Shown here: in pieces, positions 1-5,998 of the stretch
How positions within the stretch are numbered: position 1 is the first letter of the stretch
Layout of the letters: each line of letters opens with the position of its first letter
Assembly: GCA_903891375.1 (NCBI GenBank)
Contig: CAITEL010000057.1
Span: 1-7,280 of the forward strand
Source: an uncultured Neisseriaceae bacterium
Lineage (GTDB): Bacteria > Pseudomonadota > Gammaproteobacteria > Burkholderiales > UBA11063
Direction: 5' to 3'
DNA length: 7,280 nt
The notes under the pieces: generated by a model
What the model saw: only the letters and a program-made list of their open reading frames with translations
What the model was told of the DNA's origin: nothing
Databases searched by the model: none
Position numbers and translations under genes: made by a program

Positions 1-1
1 G

Positions 2-565
2 GGTAGAAATGAGTGGTTATCCACATTAAATAAATTACATATACAATTATTACATAAATTTGAAACCAAAATGAATGATTGCAAGCAAAAAGTTGATTTA
101 TATCATCGACAGTTGAGGTTACTTAATCCGATAAATCAATTACAAGAGAAAAGTAATAGGCTGTTACATAACAAACAGCGGTTAATTTTACGTATAAATA
201 GTTTAATTGATAGCCGTAAGATGCAATTACATTTTTATAAATCCAAGTTAAATATAAAAAAACTTAATCTTACGGTTTATGAAAATAAACTAAATTATTT
301 GATGGAAAAGTTAACAATAGCTACAGATTCGCAAATTCAAACTAAACTTACTAAACTTAATAATTTAGCACAACATTTAAAATTAGTAAATCCTACAAAT
401 ATTTTACAAAGAGGCTATGCAATTATCAGAAACTCAAATGGAGAAGTTATCACTATGGGGAGAAAATTAAAACATCATGATAGGGTAGAAATTGTATTGC
501 AAGATGATAAAGTGAGTGCTATTGTGGATAAAAAATATAATCCAAAACAGGGTGAATTAATTTAA
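2..565 (+). CDS. xseA: Exodeoxyribonuclease VII large subunit, C-terminal part (5' end outside window)
   Basis: XseA is the large subunit of exonuclease VII, a cytoplasmic nuclease that, with several XseB subunits, degrades single-stranded DNA to oligonucleotides and takes part in repair. The reading frame is open from the left edge, so the ATG at 71 is internal and should not be taken as the start. About 187 codons are visible of a protein usually near 400-450 residues. What is present is the long charged, probably coiled-coil segment (roughly 71-370) that in the family binds XseB, then the conserved C-terminal block at 389-427 reading NPTNILQRGYAII, and a short beta-rich tail ending in VSAIVDKKYN. 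The nuclease domain and N-terminal OB fold lie outside the window. The stop at 563-565 is followed after one base by a palindromic repeat. Identification rests on the C-terminal signature and is fairly secure. Confidence 0.88.
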   Translation, partial: GRNEWLSTLNKLHIQLLHKFETKMNDCKQKVDLYHRQLRLLNPINQLQEKSNRLLHNKQRLILRINSLIDSRKMQLHFYKSKLNIKKLNLTVYENKLNYLMEKLTIATDSQIQTKLTKLNNLAQHLKLVNPTNILQRGYAIIRNSNGEVITMGRKLKHHDRVEIVLQDDKVSAIVDKKYNPKQGELI

Positions 566-566
566 A

Positions 567-674
567 TATACTTTAGTGCGCTCGAAATTTGATGTTTTTG
601 ATAAGCGGTGTCACCTACTCGTAGTCTATCAGGGGCGGAATCAAAAATCTCAAATGATGATAGTGTTAAGTATA
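567..674 (+). repeat. Palindromic repeat element, copy 1 (108 bp, MITE-like)
   Basis: This element fills the space between the xseA stop and the sdaA ribosome binding site. Its ends are imperfect inverted repeats: TATACTTTAGTG at the left and, reverse-complemented, TATACTTAACAC at the right. Inside lie a second inverted pair, AAATTTGATGTTTTTGAT (585-602) against ATCAAAAATCTCAAAT (640-655), and a small central palindrome CTACTCGTAG (615-624). It matches the reverse complement of the element at 2899-3004: 39 of 41 alignment columns over 567-607 and 40 of 47 over 628-674 by hand count, while the centre has diverged. It carries no gene. As RNA it could fold into a long hairpin and act as a terminator, attenuator or mRNA-end protector. 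I do not recognise the family by name; the TA-ended termini would suit a MITE moved by a TA-targeting transposase such as IS630/mariner, which is inference. Confidence 0.88.
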
Positions 675-700
675 AGAATAAGAAAGGGTACAGAAATAAA

Positions 701-2065
701 ATGTTAGGTCCATTAGATATGTTTAATATTGGGATAGGTCCATCTAGTTCCCATACAATAGGGCCAATGAAAGCGGCGTTAAAATTTATAAATTCACTCG
801 AACAACAAAAAATTTTATTATCTACAGTGCGCATCAAGGTTGATTTGTTTGGTTCTTTGGCTTTAACTGGCGAGGGGCATGGTACAATTCTCGCAGTTTT
901 AAATGGATTGTCTGGTGAAACACCCAAAACAATTGACCCCAAAACATTTATTTCAAGAACAATTCAAATTAAACAGGCAAATAAAATATTATTAAATCAT
1001 AAAGTTGAAATTGATTTTATTTATGATAGAGATGTGATTTTAAATAAGAATGAATTTTTACAGCAACATTCAAATGGTATGCGTTTTATTGCGTATTTAA
1101 ACACTGGTGAATTATTTCAAGAAGAGTTTTTTTCTATTGGTGGTGGGTTTATCGTGTCGGCAGCTGAATTCAATATTGAAGCACAGGTTAATGAAGTTAA
1201 AGTTCCATATGGTTTTAACAATGCTACAGAATTGTTTGGTTTATGTAAAAAAAATAACATGTCAATAGCGCAATTAGTTACACAGAACGAGTTAACTCGA
1301 AAATCGATAGAAGAATTAAAACGAGAAGCTCTTGATATTATTGAAGTAATGCATGACTCGGTTAATAAAGGATTACATGCCGAAGGTTTACTACCAGGAG
1401 GTTTAAATGTTAGACGAAGAGCACCAGGGTTATATAAAAAATTGTTTACAGCTGGAGTAAAAGCTACACCTAAGGAAGAACGACTACTTTCAATGGCATA
1501 TGCAATAGCTGTGAATGAAGAAAACGCAGCTTTTGGCAGAATTGTGACGGCGCCAACAAATGGGGCTGCTGGTACTATTCCTGGTGTATTAGAGTATTAT
1601 CGCAATTTTTGTGCTGGTGCTTCTTCAGAAAAACTTATAGAATTCATTTTAACAGCTGGTACTATTGGTGTATTGTATAAATTGGGGGCCTCAATCTCGG
1701 CAGCAGAAGTCGGTTGTCAAGGAGAAATTGGCGTTGCTTGTTCTATGGCATCAGGTGCGTTAACTGCTGTATTAGGTGGCTCTTTGGTGCAGATAGAAAA
1801 AGCGGCTGAAATAGCAATGGAGCATAATTTAGGTACAACATGTGATCCAGTGGGTGGATTAGTTCAAATTCCATGTATAGAACGTAATGGAGTTGCGGCA
1901 AGTAAGGCAATAGATATAGCTAATTTAGCATTACTAGAAGAAGAGCCAGGAATCATAAGCCTAGATAGGGTTATTAAAACTATGCTTAGAACTGGGCAAG
2001 AAATGAGTATTAAGTATAAAGAAACGTCATTGGGTGGGTTAGCCGTGAACATTGTAAACTGTTAA
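701..2065 (+). CDS. sdaA: L-serine dehydratase (L-serine ammonia-lyase), iron-sulfur type, single chain
   Basis: The enzyme deaminates L-serine to pyruvate and ammonia in the cytoplasm using a [4Fe-4S] cluster instead of PLP. From the ATG at 701 it has 454 residues, the usual length for one-chain SdaA, with the beta domain first and the catalytic alpha domain second. Visible motifs are GIGPSSSHTIGPM (11-23), the TAPTNGAAGTIPG loop (283-295), and cluster cysteines C339 (GCQGE), C381 (TCDP) and C392 (PCIERN). The last residue is C454. An in-frame GTG at 608 would add 31 residues, but these are translated from the palindromic repeat and lack family resemblance. The ATG places DMFNIGIGPSSSH at the expected N-terminus, with AAAGGG at 683-688 as a somewhat distant ribosome binding site. 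No clear promoter is seen; transcription may read through from xseA or start in the repeat. Identification is secure. Confidence 0.96.
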   Translation: MLGPLDMFNIGIGPSSSHTIGPMKAALKFINSLEQQKILLSTVRIKVDLFGSLALTGEGHGTILAVLNGLSGETPKTIDPKTFISRTIQIKQANKILLNHKVEIDFIYDRDVILNKNEFLQQHSNGMRFIAYLNTGELFQEEFFSIGGGFIVSAAEFNIEAQVNEVKVPYGFNNATELFGLCKKNNMSIAQLVTQNELTRKSIEELKREALDIIEVMHDSVNKGLHAEGLLPGGLNVRRRAPGLYKKLFTAGVKATPKEERLLSMAYAIAVNEENAAFGRIVTAPTNGAAGTIPGVLEYYRNFCAGASSEKLIEFILTAGTIGVLYKLGASISAAEVGCQGEIGVACSMASGALTAVLGGSLVQIEKAAEIAMEHNLGTTCDPVGGLVQIPCIERNGVAASKAIDIANLALLEEEPGIISLDRVIKTMLRTGQEMSIKYKETSLGGLAVNIVNC

Positions 2066-2100
2066 GAATACCCTTCGTCTTTGAGTCCACAAGTTTACAA
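2052..2100 (+). terminator. Inverted repeat at the sdaA stop, possible weak terminator
   Basis: A perfect 9-bp inverted repeat, TTGTAAACT (2052-2060) and AGTTTACAA (2092-2100), straddles the sdaA stop codon. The loop is about 31 nt, the stem is AT-rich and no uninterrupted T run follows, so this is not a convincing intrinsic terminator. It could be a weak RNA fold or a protein-binding dyad. Confidence 0.25.
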
Positions 2101-2122
2101 AATTTATTGTTGAAACTGTTCT

Positions 2123-2133
2123 TGTGGTAAAAT
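2123..2133 (+). promoter_or_regulatory. Possible extended -10 promoter element for the BPSS1780-family gene
   Basis: TGTGGTAAAAT contains a TGn extended -10 followed by TAAAAT, 37 nt before the ATG at 2170. No good -35 at 17 bp is seen; TTGTTG at 2107-2112 is 15 bp away. Nearly the same string, TGTAGTAAAAT, lies at 7151-7161 before the last gene, which makes a real promoter motif more likely. Confidence 0.4.
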
Positions 2134-2169
2134 ATGGTGTAGACATTTAATTTTTTGAAATGGTGAGTT

Positions 2170-2907
2170 ATGGAAAGTTTAAAAATTAGGAAAGATTTAG
2201 AATTAAAATCTGGATTAATTTGGATAAAGCGTGCGTTTATTATATTTAGAGAGCGTCCTGTACATTTTTTAATTCTTCAGTTTTTTTATACTATTCTAAC
2301 TCTGGTGCCATTTTTAGGTGCTTTTTTAACTCCACTTATTCAAGCCAAGATTATGTATTTTGCGGCAAGAACAGAAATTAATGCTCCTTTAAAAATAAAT
2401 GATATATTTAAAGGTGTGTTTAGTAAAGCCATGGTTATACGGTTAGCTTTTTTAAATTTTTGTATTAGTGCGATACTAATGCTGATTCAAATGTATCTTG
2501 AGTCAAAATTTGGAGTTGGCAATAGCAATATTGGAATAACTTCTTTTGGTTTAATTTTAATATTAACAGTTCCATCATTGATTTTGGCGATGGCAATGTG
2601 GTTGTCACCAGCTATCTGTTTAAATCATGATAACATTGAACCTAAAACTGCTATGTGGTTAAGTTTAAAAGCAAGTGCACAAAATATTTTAGCTTTATTA
2701 CTTTATTCAATTACTTTGGCTGGTATTTGGATACTTATCGTTATTCCGATAGGTTGGTTTTTAGTCTGGTTATGGAGTGCTAAAATTACACTTGCCATAA
2801 TAATACCGTGTGCTATTCTTGGTTTTATTATAGTAATGTTTTGGTCTTCTATAGTTAGTATAGCTACGTATTTTGTTTATAAACGCATGTATACTGCTTA
2901 TACTTAG
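2170..2907 (+). CDS. BPSS1780-family integral membrane protein, function unknown
   Basis: This is a 245-residue polytopic inner-membrane protein. The N-terminal stretch GLIWIKRAFIIFRERP (15-30), the VPFLGAFLTPLIQAKIMYFAAR segment, the small soluble loop with DIFKG near 78-82, and AMWLSPAICL with a following AMWLSLKAS (141-169) match the BPSS1780 family as I know it from betaproteobacteria. Hydrophobic segments lie at about 31-66, 88-110, 122-148, 170-200 and 204-235. The family has no established biochemical function. GGTGAG at 2162-2167 is a ribosome binding site unusually close to the ATG; 104 nt separate the gene from sdaA, with a possible promoter between. The last two codons and stop (TAT ACT TAG) are the first nine bases of a palindromic repeat, so the original C-terminus may have been changed by its insertion. 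Family assignment is good; the role is unknown. Confidence 0.82.
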   Translation: MESLKIRKDLELKSGLIWIKRAFIIFRERPVHFLILQFFYTILTLVPFLGAFLTPLIQAKIMYFAARTEINAPLKINDIFKGVFSKAMVIRLAFLNFCISAILMLIQMYLESKFGVGNSNIGITSFGLILILTVPSLILAMAMWLSPAICLNHDNIEPKTAMWLSLKASAQNILALLLYSITLAGIWILIVIPIGWFLVWLWSAKITLAIIIPCAILGFIIVMFWSSIVSIATYFVYKRMYTAYT

Positions 2908-3004
2908 CACGGTCATCATTTGAGCTTTCTGATTTCGCTCCTGATGTACTTTTGTACACGGCGTCGCTTATCAAAAACCTCAAATTTCGAGCGCACTAAG
3001 TATA
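2899..3004 (-). repeat. Palindromic repeat element, copy 2 (106 bp, inverted relative to copy 1)
   Basis: The element starts inside the last codons of the membrane-protein gene and ends about 97 nt before sodB. It is almost perfectly symmetric: two 51-nt arms (2899-2949 and 2954-3004) around a TTTT loop, with 33 of 51 positions able to form Watson-Crick pairs by hand count. The ends are TATACTTAG and CTAAGTATA, exact 9-bp inverted repeats; an internal pair is ATTTGAG (2919-2925) and CTCAAAT (2979-2985), and the tip is TGTAC-TTTT-GTACA (2945-2958). It aligns with the reverse complement of 567-674. A transcript could form a long hairpin, giving a plausible end or attenuation point for the upstream mRNA, though no T run follows. 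There is no coding capacity. The repeat is directly visible; its mobility is inference. Confidence 0.9.
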
Positions 3005-3086
3005 ACTAATTAAACGGGTAATTACGGAAAAATAAGTTAATAACCTATGTGCATATTCAATTACAACTAAATAAACTATTTTTTTT

Positions 3087-3091
3087 AAGGA
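3087..3091 (+). promoter_or_regulatory. Ribosome binding site of sodB
   Basis: AAGGA sits 9 nt before the sodB ATG, directly after a T8 run (3079-3086). It is the clearest Shine-Dalgarno site in the window and fixes the start codon at 3101. Confidence 0.75.
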
Positions 3092-3100
3092 AATATAAAT

Positions 3101-3676
3101 ATGGAACACACACTCCCTAAACTATCTTATGCATTAGATGCGCTAGCTCCAGTTATTTCAAAAGAAACTCTGGAGTATCATTATGGTAAGCACCATCAAA
3201 CATATATTACTAATCTAAATAATTTAATCAAGGGTACTGAATTTGAGTCTATGTCATTAGAAGATATAGTTAAAAAATCATCAGGTGGAGTATTTAATAA
3301 TGCGGCACAAACTTGGAATCATTCTTTTTATTGGAACTGTTTAACACCAAATAAAACTGAGCCTAAAGGTGCATTATTAGATTCTATCAATAAAAAATGG
3401 GGCAATTTTGATGAATTTAAAAAGGCGTTTAGTCAATTAAGTATTGGTACATTTGGTTCTGGTTGGGGTTGGTTAGTTAAAACACCAGCTGGCGAGCTAG
3501 ATTTAGTCTCTACCTCGAATGCGGCAACTCCATTAACATCATCGGCAATACCACTTTTAACGTGCGATGTTTGGGAACATGCTTATTATATCGACTATAG
3601 AAATAGTCGGCCCAATTATTTAGAAGGTTTTTTCAAAATAGTTAACTGGGACTTTGTTGCACAAAATTTTGCATAA
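3101..3676 (+). CDS. sodB: Superoxide dismutase, iron type
   Basis: The enzyme disproportionates superoxide to oxygen and hydrogen peroxide, normally as a cytoplasmic homodimer. There are 191 residues, close to the usual 192-193, with no signal peptide. The alpha-hairpin domain starts with [13 protein letters not shown] and carries H27 and H74; the alpha/beta domain carries D156 and H160 in DVWEHAYY, completing the four metal ligands. Y35 is the conserved active-site gateway tyrosine. Glutamine at 70 in NNAAQTWNH is the second-sphere residue placed as in iron enzymes; manganese forms usually supply this glutamine from the C-terminal domain, so iron is the better call, although cambialistic behaviour cannot be excluded. 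The ATG at 3101 has a clear AAGGA site. The gene stands alone: a palindromic repeat and about 97 nt lie upstream, and a hairpin lies downstream, so it is probably a separate transcription unit. No Fur site was recognised. Confidence 0.96.
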   Translation: MEHTLPKLSYALDALAPVISKETLEYHYGKHHQTYITNLNNLIKGTEFESMSLEDIVKKSSGGVFNNAAQTWNHSFYWNCLTPNKTEPKGALLDSINKKWGNFDEFKKAFSQLSIGTFGSGWGWLVKTPAGELDLVSTSNAATPLTSSAIPLLTCDVWEHAYYIDYRNSRPNYLEGFFKIVNWDFVAQNFA

Positions 3677-3683
3677 ATCTCAT

Positions 3684-3713
3684 TCCCACAGGCAATTTAT
3701 GTGTTTTGTGGGA
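3684..3713 (+). terminator. Stem-loop after sodB, possible terminator
   Basis: TCCCACA (3684-3690) pairs perfectly with TGTGGGA (3707-3713), giving a 7-bp GC-rich stem 7 nt after the sodB stop. The 16-nt loop and the lack of a T run make it an imperfect intrinsic terminator, but its position just past the stop favours a 3'-end structure. Confidence 0.4.
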
Positions 3714-3735
3714 TTCAAATAAAATACAAATAGTT

Positions 3736-3759
3736 ATGAAAATATGAAAATATGAAAAT
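3736..3759 (+). repeat. Three tandem copies of ATGAAAAT at the ftsW start
   Basis: ATGAAAAT occurs three times head to tail; the third copy (3752) is the ftsW start and gives M-K-I. Each of the first two copies begins a tiny frame ATG AAA ATA TGA whose stop overlaps the next ATG (ATGA). No Shine-Dalgarno site is visible in front of any copy. It may be simple slippage duplication, or three alternative initiation sites feeding the same gene. Confidence 0.85.
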
Positions 3760-4936
3760 ATTGAATAAAATCGTTAAATGGTTTTTTATTGATTCAGAAA
3801 CAAAATACGATTCTATTTGTGATAGTAAAATCATATTTTCAGTTATATTATTAATGGCAATAGGTCTAATTATGGTCTATTCTGCATCTATTGCCTATGC
3901 GTCGTCTGGTTCACATTCAGAGTATTACTTCTTTATTCGTCATTTGGGTAGCATTATAATTGGTGTACTTGCTGGCATCTTAGCGTTTAATCAACCGACA
4001 GCATTTTGGAAAGCTAACGCCACAAAAATAGCAATTATCGTGGCACTTTTTTTAATGATGGTGTTAATTCCACATGTAGGTAGAGTTGTTAACGGGTCTA
4101 GGCGGTGGATAGGACTAGGTAGTGTTGGGTTACAGCCATCAGAACTCTCTAAATTAGGTATTGTCATATATTTATCCTATTATTTGTGTGATCGCAGTTT
4201 AAGTTTGCGTCGATTTTTCTCAGATTACGGCCCAGTTTTATTACTTATTGGTGTTTATACGGTTTTGTTGCTATTAGAACCTGATATGGGGACTGCAACA
4301 GTTGTATTCATTATATCCTTAAGTGTGTTTTATATGTCAAATATGAGTAGAAAATTTATTATAACATTAGCCGCTCTTGGTGTTATTGGTTTTGTGCTTT
4401 TAGTTGCGGTAGAGCCTTACCGCGTGCGTAGATTTTTAGGTTTTATTGACCCTTGGCAAGACGCTTTAGGTAAGGGTTACCAATTAACACATTCTCTTTT
4501 GGCTGTTGGTCATGGCGGTTGGCTTGGTGTAGGTTTAGGTAACAGTATCGAGAAACTATTTTATTTACCTGAGGCACATACGGACTTTATTTTAGCAATT
4601 ATAGCGGAAGAAACAGGGATGCTTGGTGTTGGGGTGATATTACTACTGTTTTGGATTATATTTTACCGTGGATTCACTGTTATTGCGACGGAGTCAAGAT
4701 ATTTAATGAACCGTAGATTTCAAGCGTTGGTGGCTCAAGGTATTAGCGTTTGGTTTTTGGTGCAAGCGTTAATCAACATTGGCGTGACGATTGGTATTTT
4801 ACCAACGAAAGGTTTGACTTTGCCGTTTATATCATATGGCGGAAGTTCAATTTTAATCAATTGTATTGCGCTAGCCATTTTATTAAAAATAGATTATGAA
4901 AATAAAAAGTTAAAACGTGGAATCGAGATTGATTAG
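3752..4936 (+). CDS. ftsW: Septal peptidoglycan glycosyltransferase FtsW (SEDS family)
   Basis: FtsW polymerises lipid II into glycan strands at the division septum together with the transpeptidase FtsI. The protein has 394 residues with about ten hydrophobic segments in a cytoplasmic-membrane SEDS fold. Key motifs are MVYSASIA (41-48) in the first membrane helix, NGSRRWI (114-120), QPSE (128-131), EPDMGT (176-181), LPEAHTDF (272-279), whose aspartate D278 matches the catalytic aspartate of the family, and the signature GLTLPFISYGGSS (354-366). The PEAHTDF form is typical of FtsW over RodA. The N-terminus has a short cytoplasmic arm before the first helix. The start lies in a tandem ATGAAAAT repeat without a clear ribosome binding site. 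The TAG stop abuts the murG ATG, so the two are co-transcribed and probably translationally coupled. In most relatives the gene sits inside the dcw cluster; here sodB precedes it. Confidence 0.96.
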   Translation: MKILNKIVKWFFIDSETKYDSICDSKIIFSVILLMAIGLIMVYSASIAYASSGSHSEYYFFIRHLGSIIIGVLAGILAFNQPTAFWKANATKIAIIVALFLMMVLIPHVGRVVNGSRRWIGLGSVGLQPSELSKLGIVIYLSYYLCDRSLSLRRFFSDYGPVLLLIGVYTVLLLLEPDMGTATVVFIISLSVFYMSNMSRKFIITLAALGVIGFVLLVAVEPYRVRRFLGFIDPWQDALGKGYQLTHSLLAVGHGGWLGVGLGNSIEKLFYLPEAHTDFILAIIAEETGMLGVGVILLLFWIIFYRGFTVIATESRYLMNRRFQALVAQGISVWFLVQALINIGVTIGILPTKGLTLPFISYGGSSILINCIALAILLKIDYENKKLKRGIEID

Positions 4937-5998
4937 ATGAAAAAAACAGTCATAATTACTGCTGGTGGTACTGGAGGTCATGTTTTTCCAGCTTTGGCTG
5001 TGGCACAAGAGATTGAAAAAGAATATGATGTTATTTGGGTGGGAGCGTCTTTAGGAGTAGAAAATACAATTGTGCCTAAATATGGAATAACACTAGAAAC
5101 AGTCAAGATCTCAGGTTTAAGAAACAAAGGGTTCATGGTTTTAATTAAAACTCCATTTAGTTTGGTGCGAGCTATTTTTAAATCGGTCAGATTGATTTTA
5201 AAATATCGCCCAGCTGTTGTGATTAGTTTTGGTGGGTATGCTTCTTTTCCTGTGGCTTTAACGGCAAGACTCTTTCGCATTCCATTAATCATTCACGAAC
5301 AAAATTCAGTCCCAGGGCTTACAAATAGAATCTTATCTAAAATAGCGACAAAGATATTAATTGCGTTTAAGGGAGTTTTAGCCAGTAATAAAACTATACT
5401 TGTAGGTAATCCACTCCGACAAGATATTCTAAAAGTTTACGATTTAGATGAACGGTATTCATCGAGAACTGGTGGGTTAAATATTCTTATTGTTGGGGGC
5501 AGTTTAGGTGCAAAATTTTTTAATGAATCTCTACCTGAAATATTTGCGAAGCTCACTAATATAAATCATATAACACATCAGGTGGGTAAATGCGATAGCC
5601 AAGCGGTACTGGAGCATTACGCTAAATTAAATATTAAGGTAAAAGTTGTAAATTTTATAGATAATATGGCAGAGGTTTATAATGATGTAGATTTGGTGAT
5701 TTGTCGTTCTGGTGCTTTAACGGTGAGTGAAATATGTTCAATAGGCCTAGCTACTATTTTTATACCTTATCCATATGCAGTAGACAATCATCAAGAGACA
5801 AATGCACAACCTTTGGTAGACATAGGTGCGAGTAAAATGATTCTACAACAGAGTTTTACGGTAAATAAAATGGTGGAACTAATGGCATCATTTGATCGAG
5901 ACACGTGTTATCAAATGGCGTCGAAGGCTAAATCTTTAGGAATCACCGATAGTCACATAAAAATTGTAAATATTATAAAAGAGAGTATACATGAGTAA
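4937..5998 (+). CDS. murG: UDP-GlcNAc:lipid I N-acetylglucosaminyltransferase MurG
   Basis: MurG transfers GlcNAc from UDP-GlcNAc to lipid I on the inner face of the cytoplasmic membrane, making lipid II, the substrate of FtsW encoded just upstream. It has 353 residues, the normal length. The N-terminal acceptor domain has the glycine loop GGTGGHVFPA (10-19) with catalytic-region H15, SFGGYASFP (97-105) and HEQN (120-123). The C-terminal donor domain has VGNPLR (156-161), GGSLGA (187-192), RSGALTVSE (257-265) with the ribose-binding glutamate E265, and YPYAVDNHQETNA (278-290). It is a peripheral membrane enzyme with no signal peptide. The ATG follows the ftsW stop with no gap and only a weak GGAA/GAG upstream, so translation probably depends on coupling. 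The 3' end overlaps the next gene by 8 nt. murC, its usual downstream partner, is absent here. Confidence 0.96.
   Translation: MKKTVIITAGGTGGHVFPALAVAQEIEKEYDVIWVGASLGVENTIVPKYGITLETVKISGLRNKGFMVLIKTPFSLVRAIFKSVRLILKYRPAVVISFGGYASFPVALTARLFRIPLIIHEQNSVPGLTNRILSKIATKILIAFKGVLASNKTILVGNPLRQDILKVYDLDERYSSRTGGLNILIVGGSLGAKFFNESLPEIFAKLTNINHITHQVGKCDSQAVLEHYAKLNIKVKVVNFIDNMAEVYNDVDLVICRSGALTVSEICSIGLATIFIPYPYAVDNHQETNAQPLVDIGASKMILQQSFTVNKMVELMASFDRDTCYQMASKAKSLGITDSHIKIVNIIKESIHE

Noticed and set aside
17..25. TTATCCACA, a perfect DnaA-box consensus, with a GTGG/CCAC mini-palindrome around it
   Set aside because: A single box inside the xseA coding frame, with no companion boxes or AT-rich unwinding region organised as an origin.
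71..73. ATG at 71 as the start of a separate 164-residue protein
   Set aside because: The frame is open to the left edge with XseA-like coiled-coil sequence, so this is an internal methionine of a gene cut by the window.
562..942. Minus-strand open frame of 126 codons
   Set aside because: It lies across the palindromic repeat and the sdaA 5' region with no recognisable protein features; it is a shadow of sdaA.
1247..1254. A8 run in sdaA as a possible frameshift or phase-variation site
   Set aside because: A-runs of this length are expected in an AT-rich genome and the frame is intact; there is no downstream overlapping frame to suggest programmed slippage.
1864..2052. Minus-strand open frame inside sdaA
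   Set aside because: It is short, fully inside a well-conserved gene and has no family resemblance.
3101..3676. Manganese superoxide dismutase
   Set aside because: The position of glutamine 70 and the overall sequence fit the iron type better, although metal choice cannot be proved from sequence.
4978..5292. Minus-strand open frame of 104 codons inside murG
   Set aside because: The opposite strand encodes highly conserved MurG motifs, and no ribosome binding site or domain was seen.
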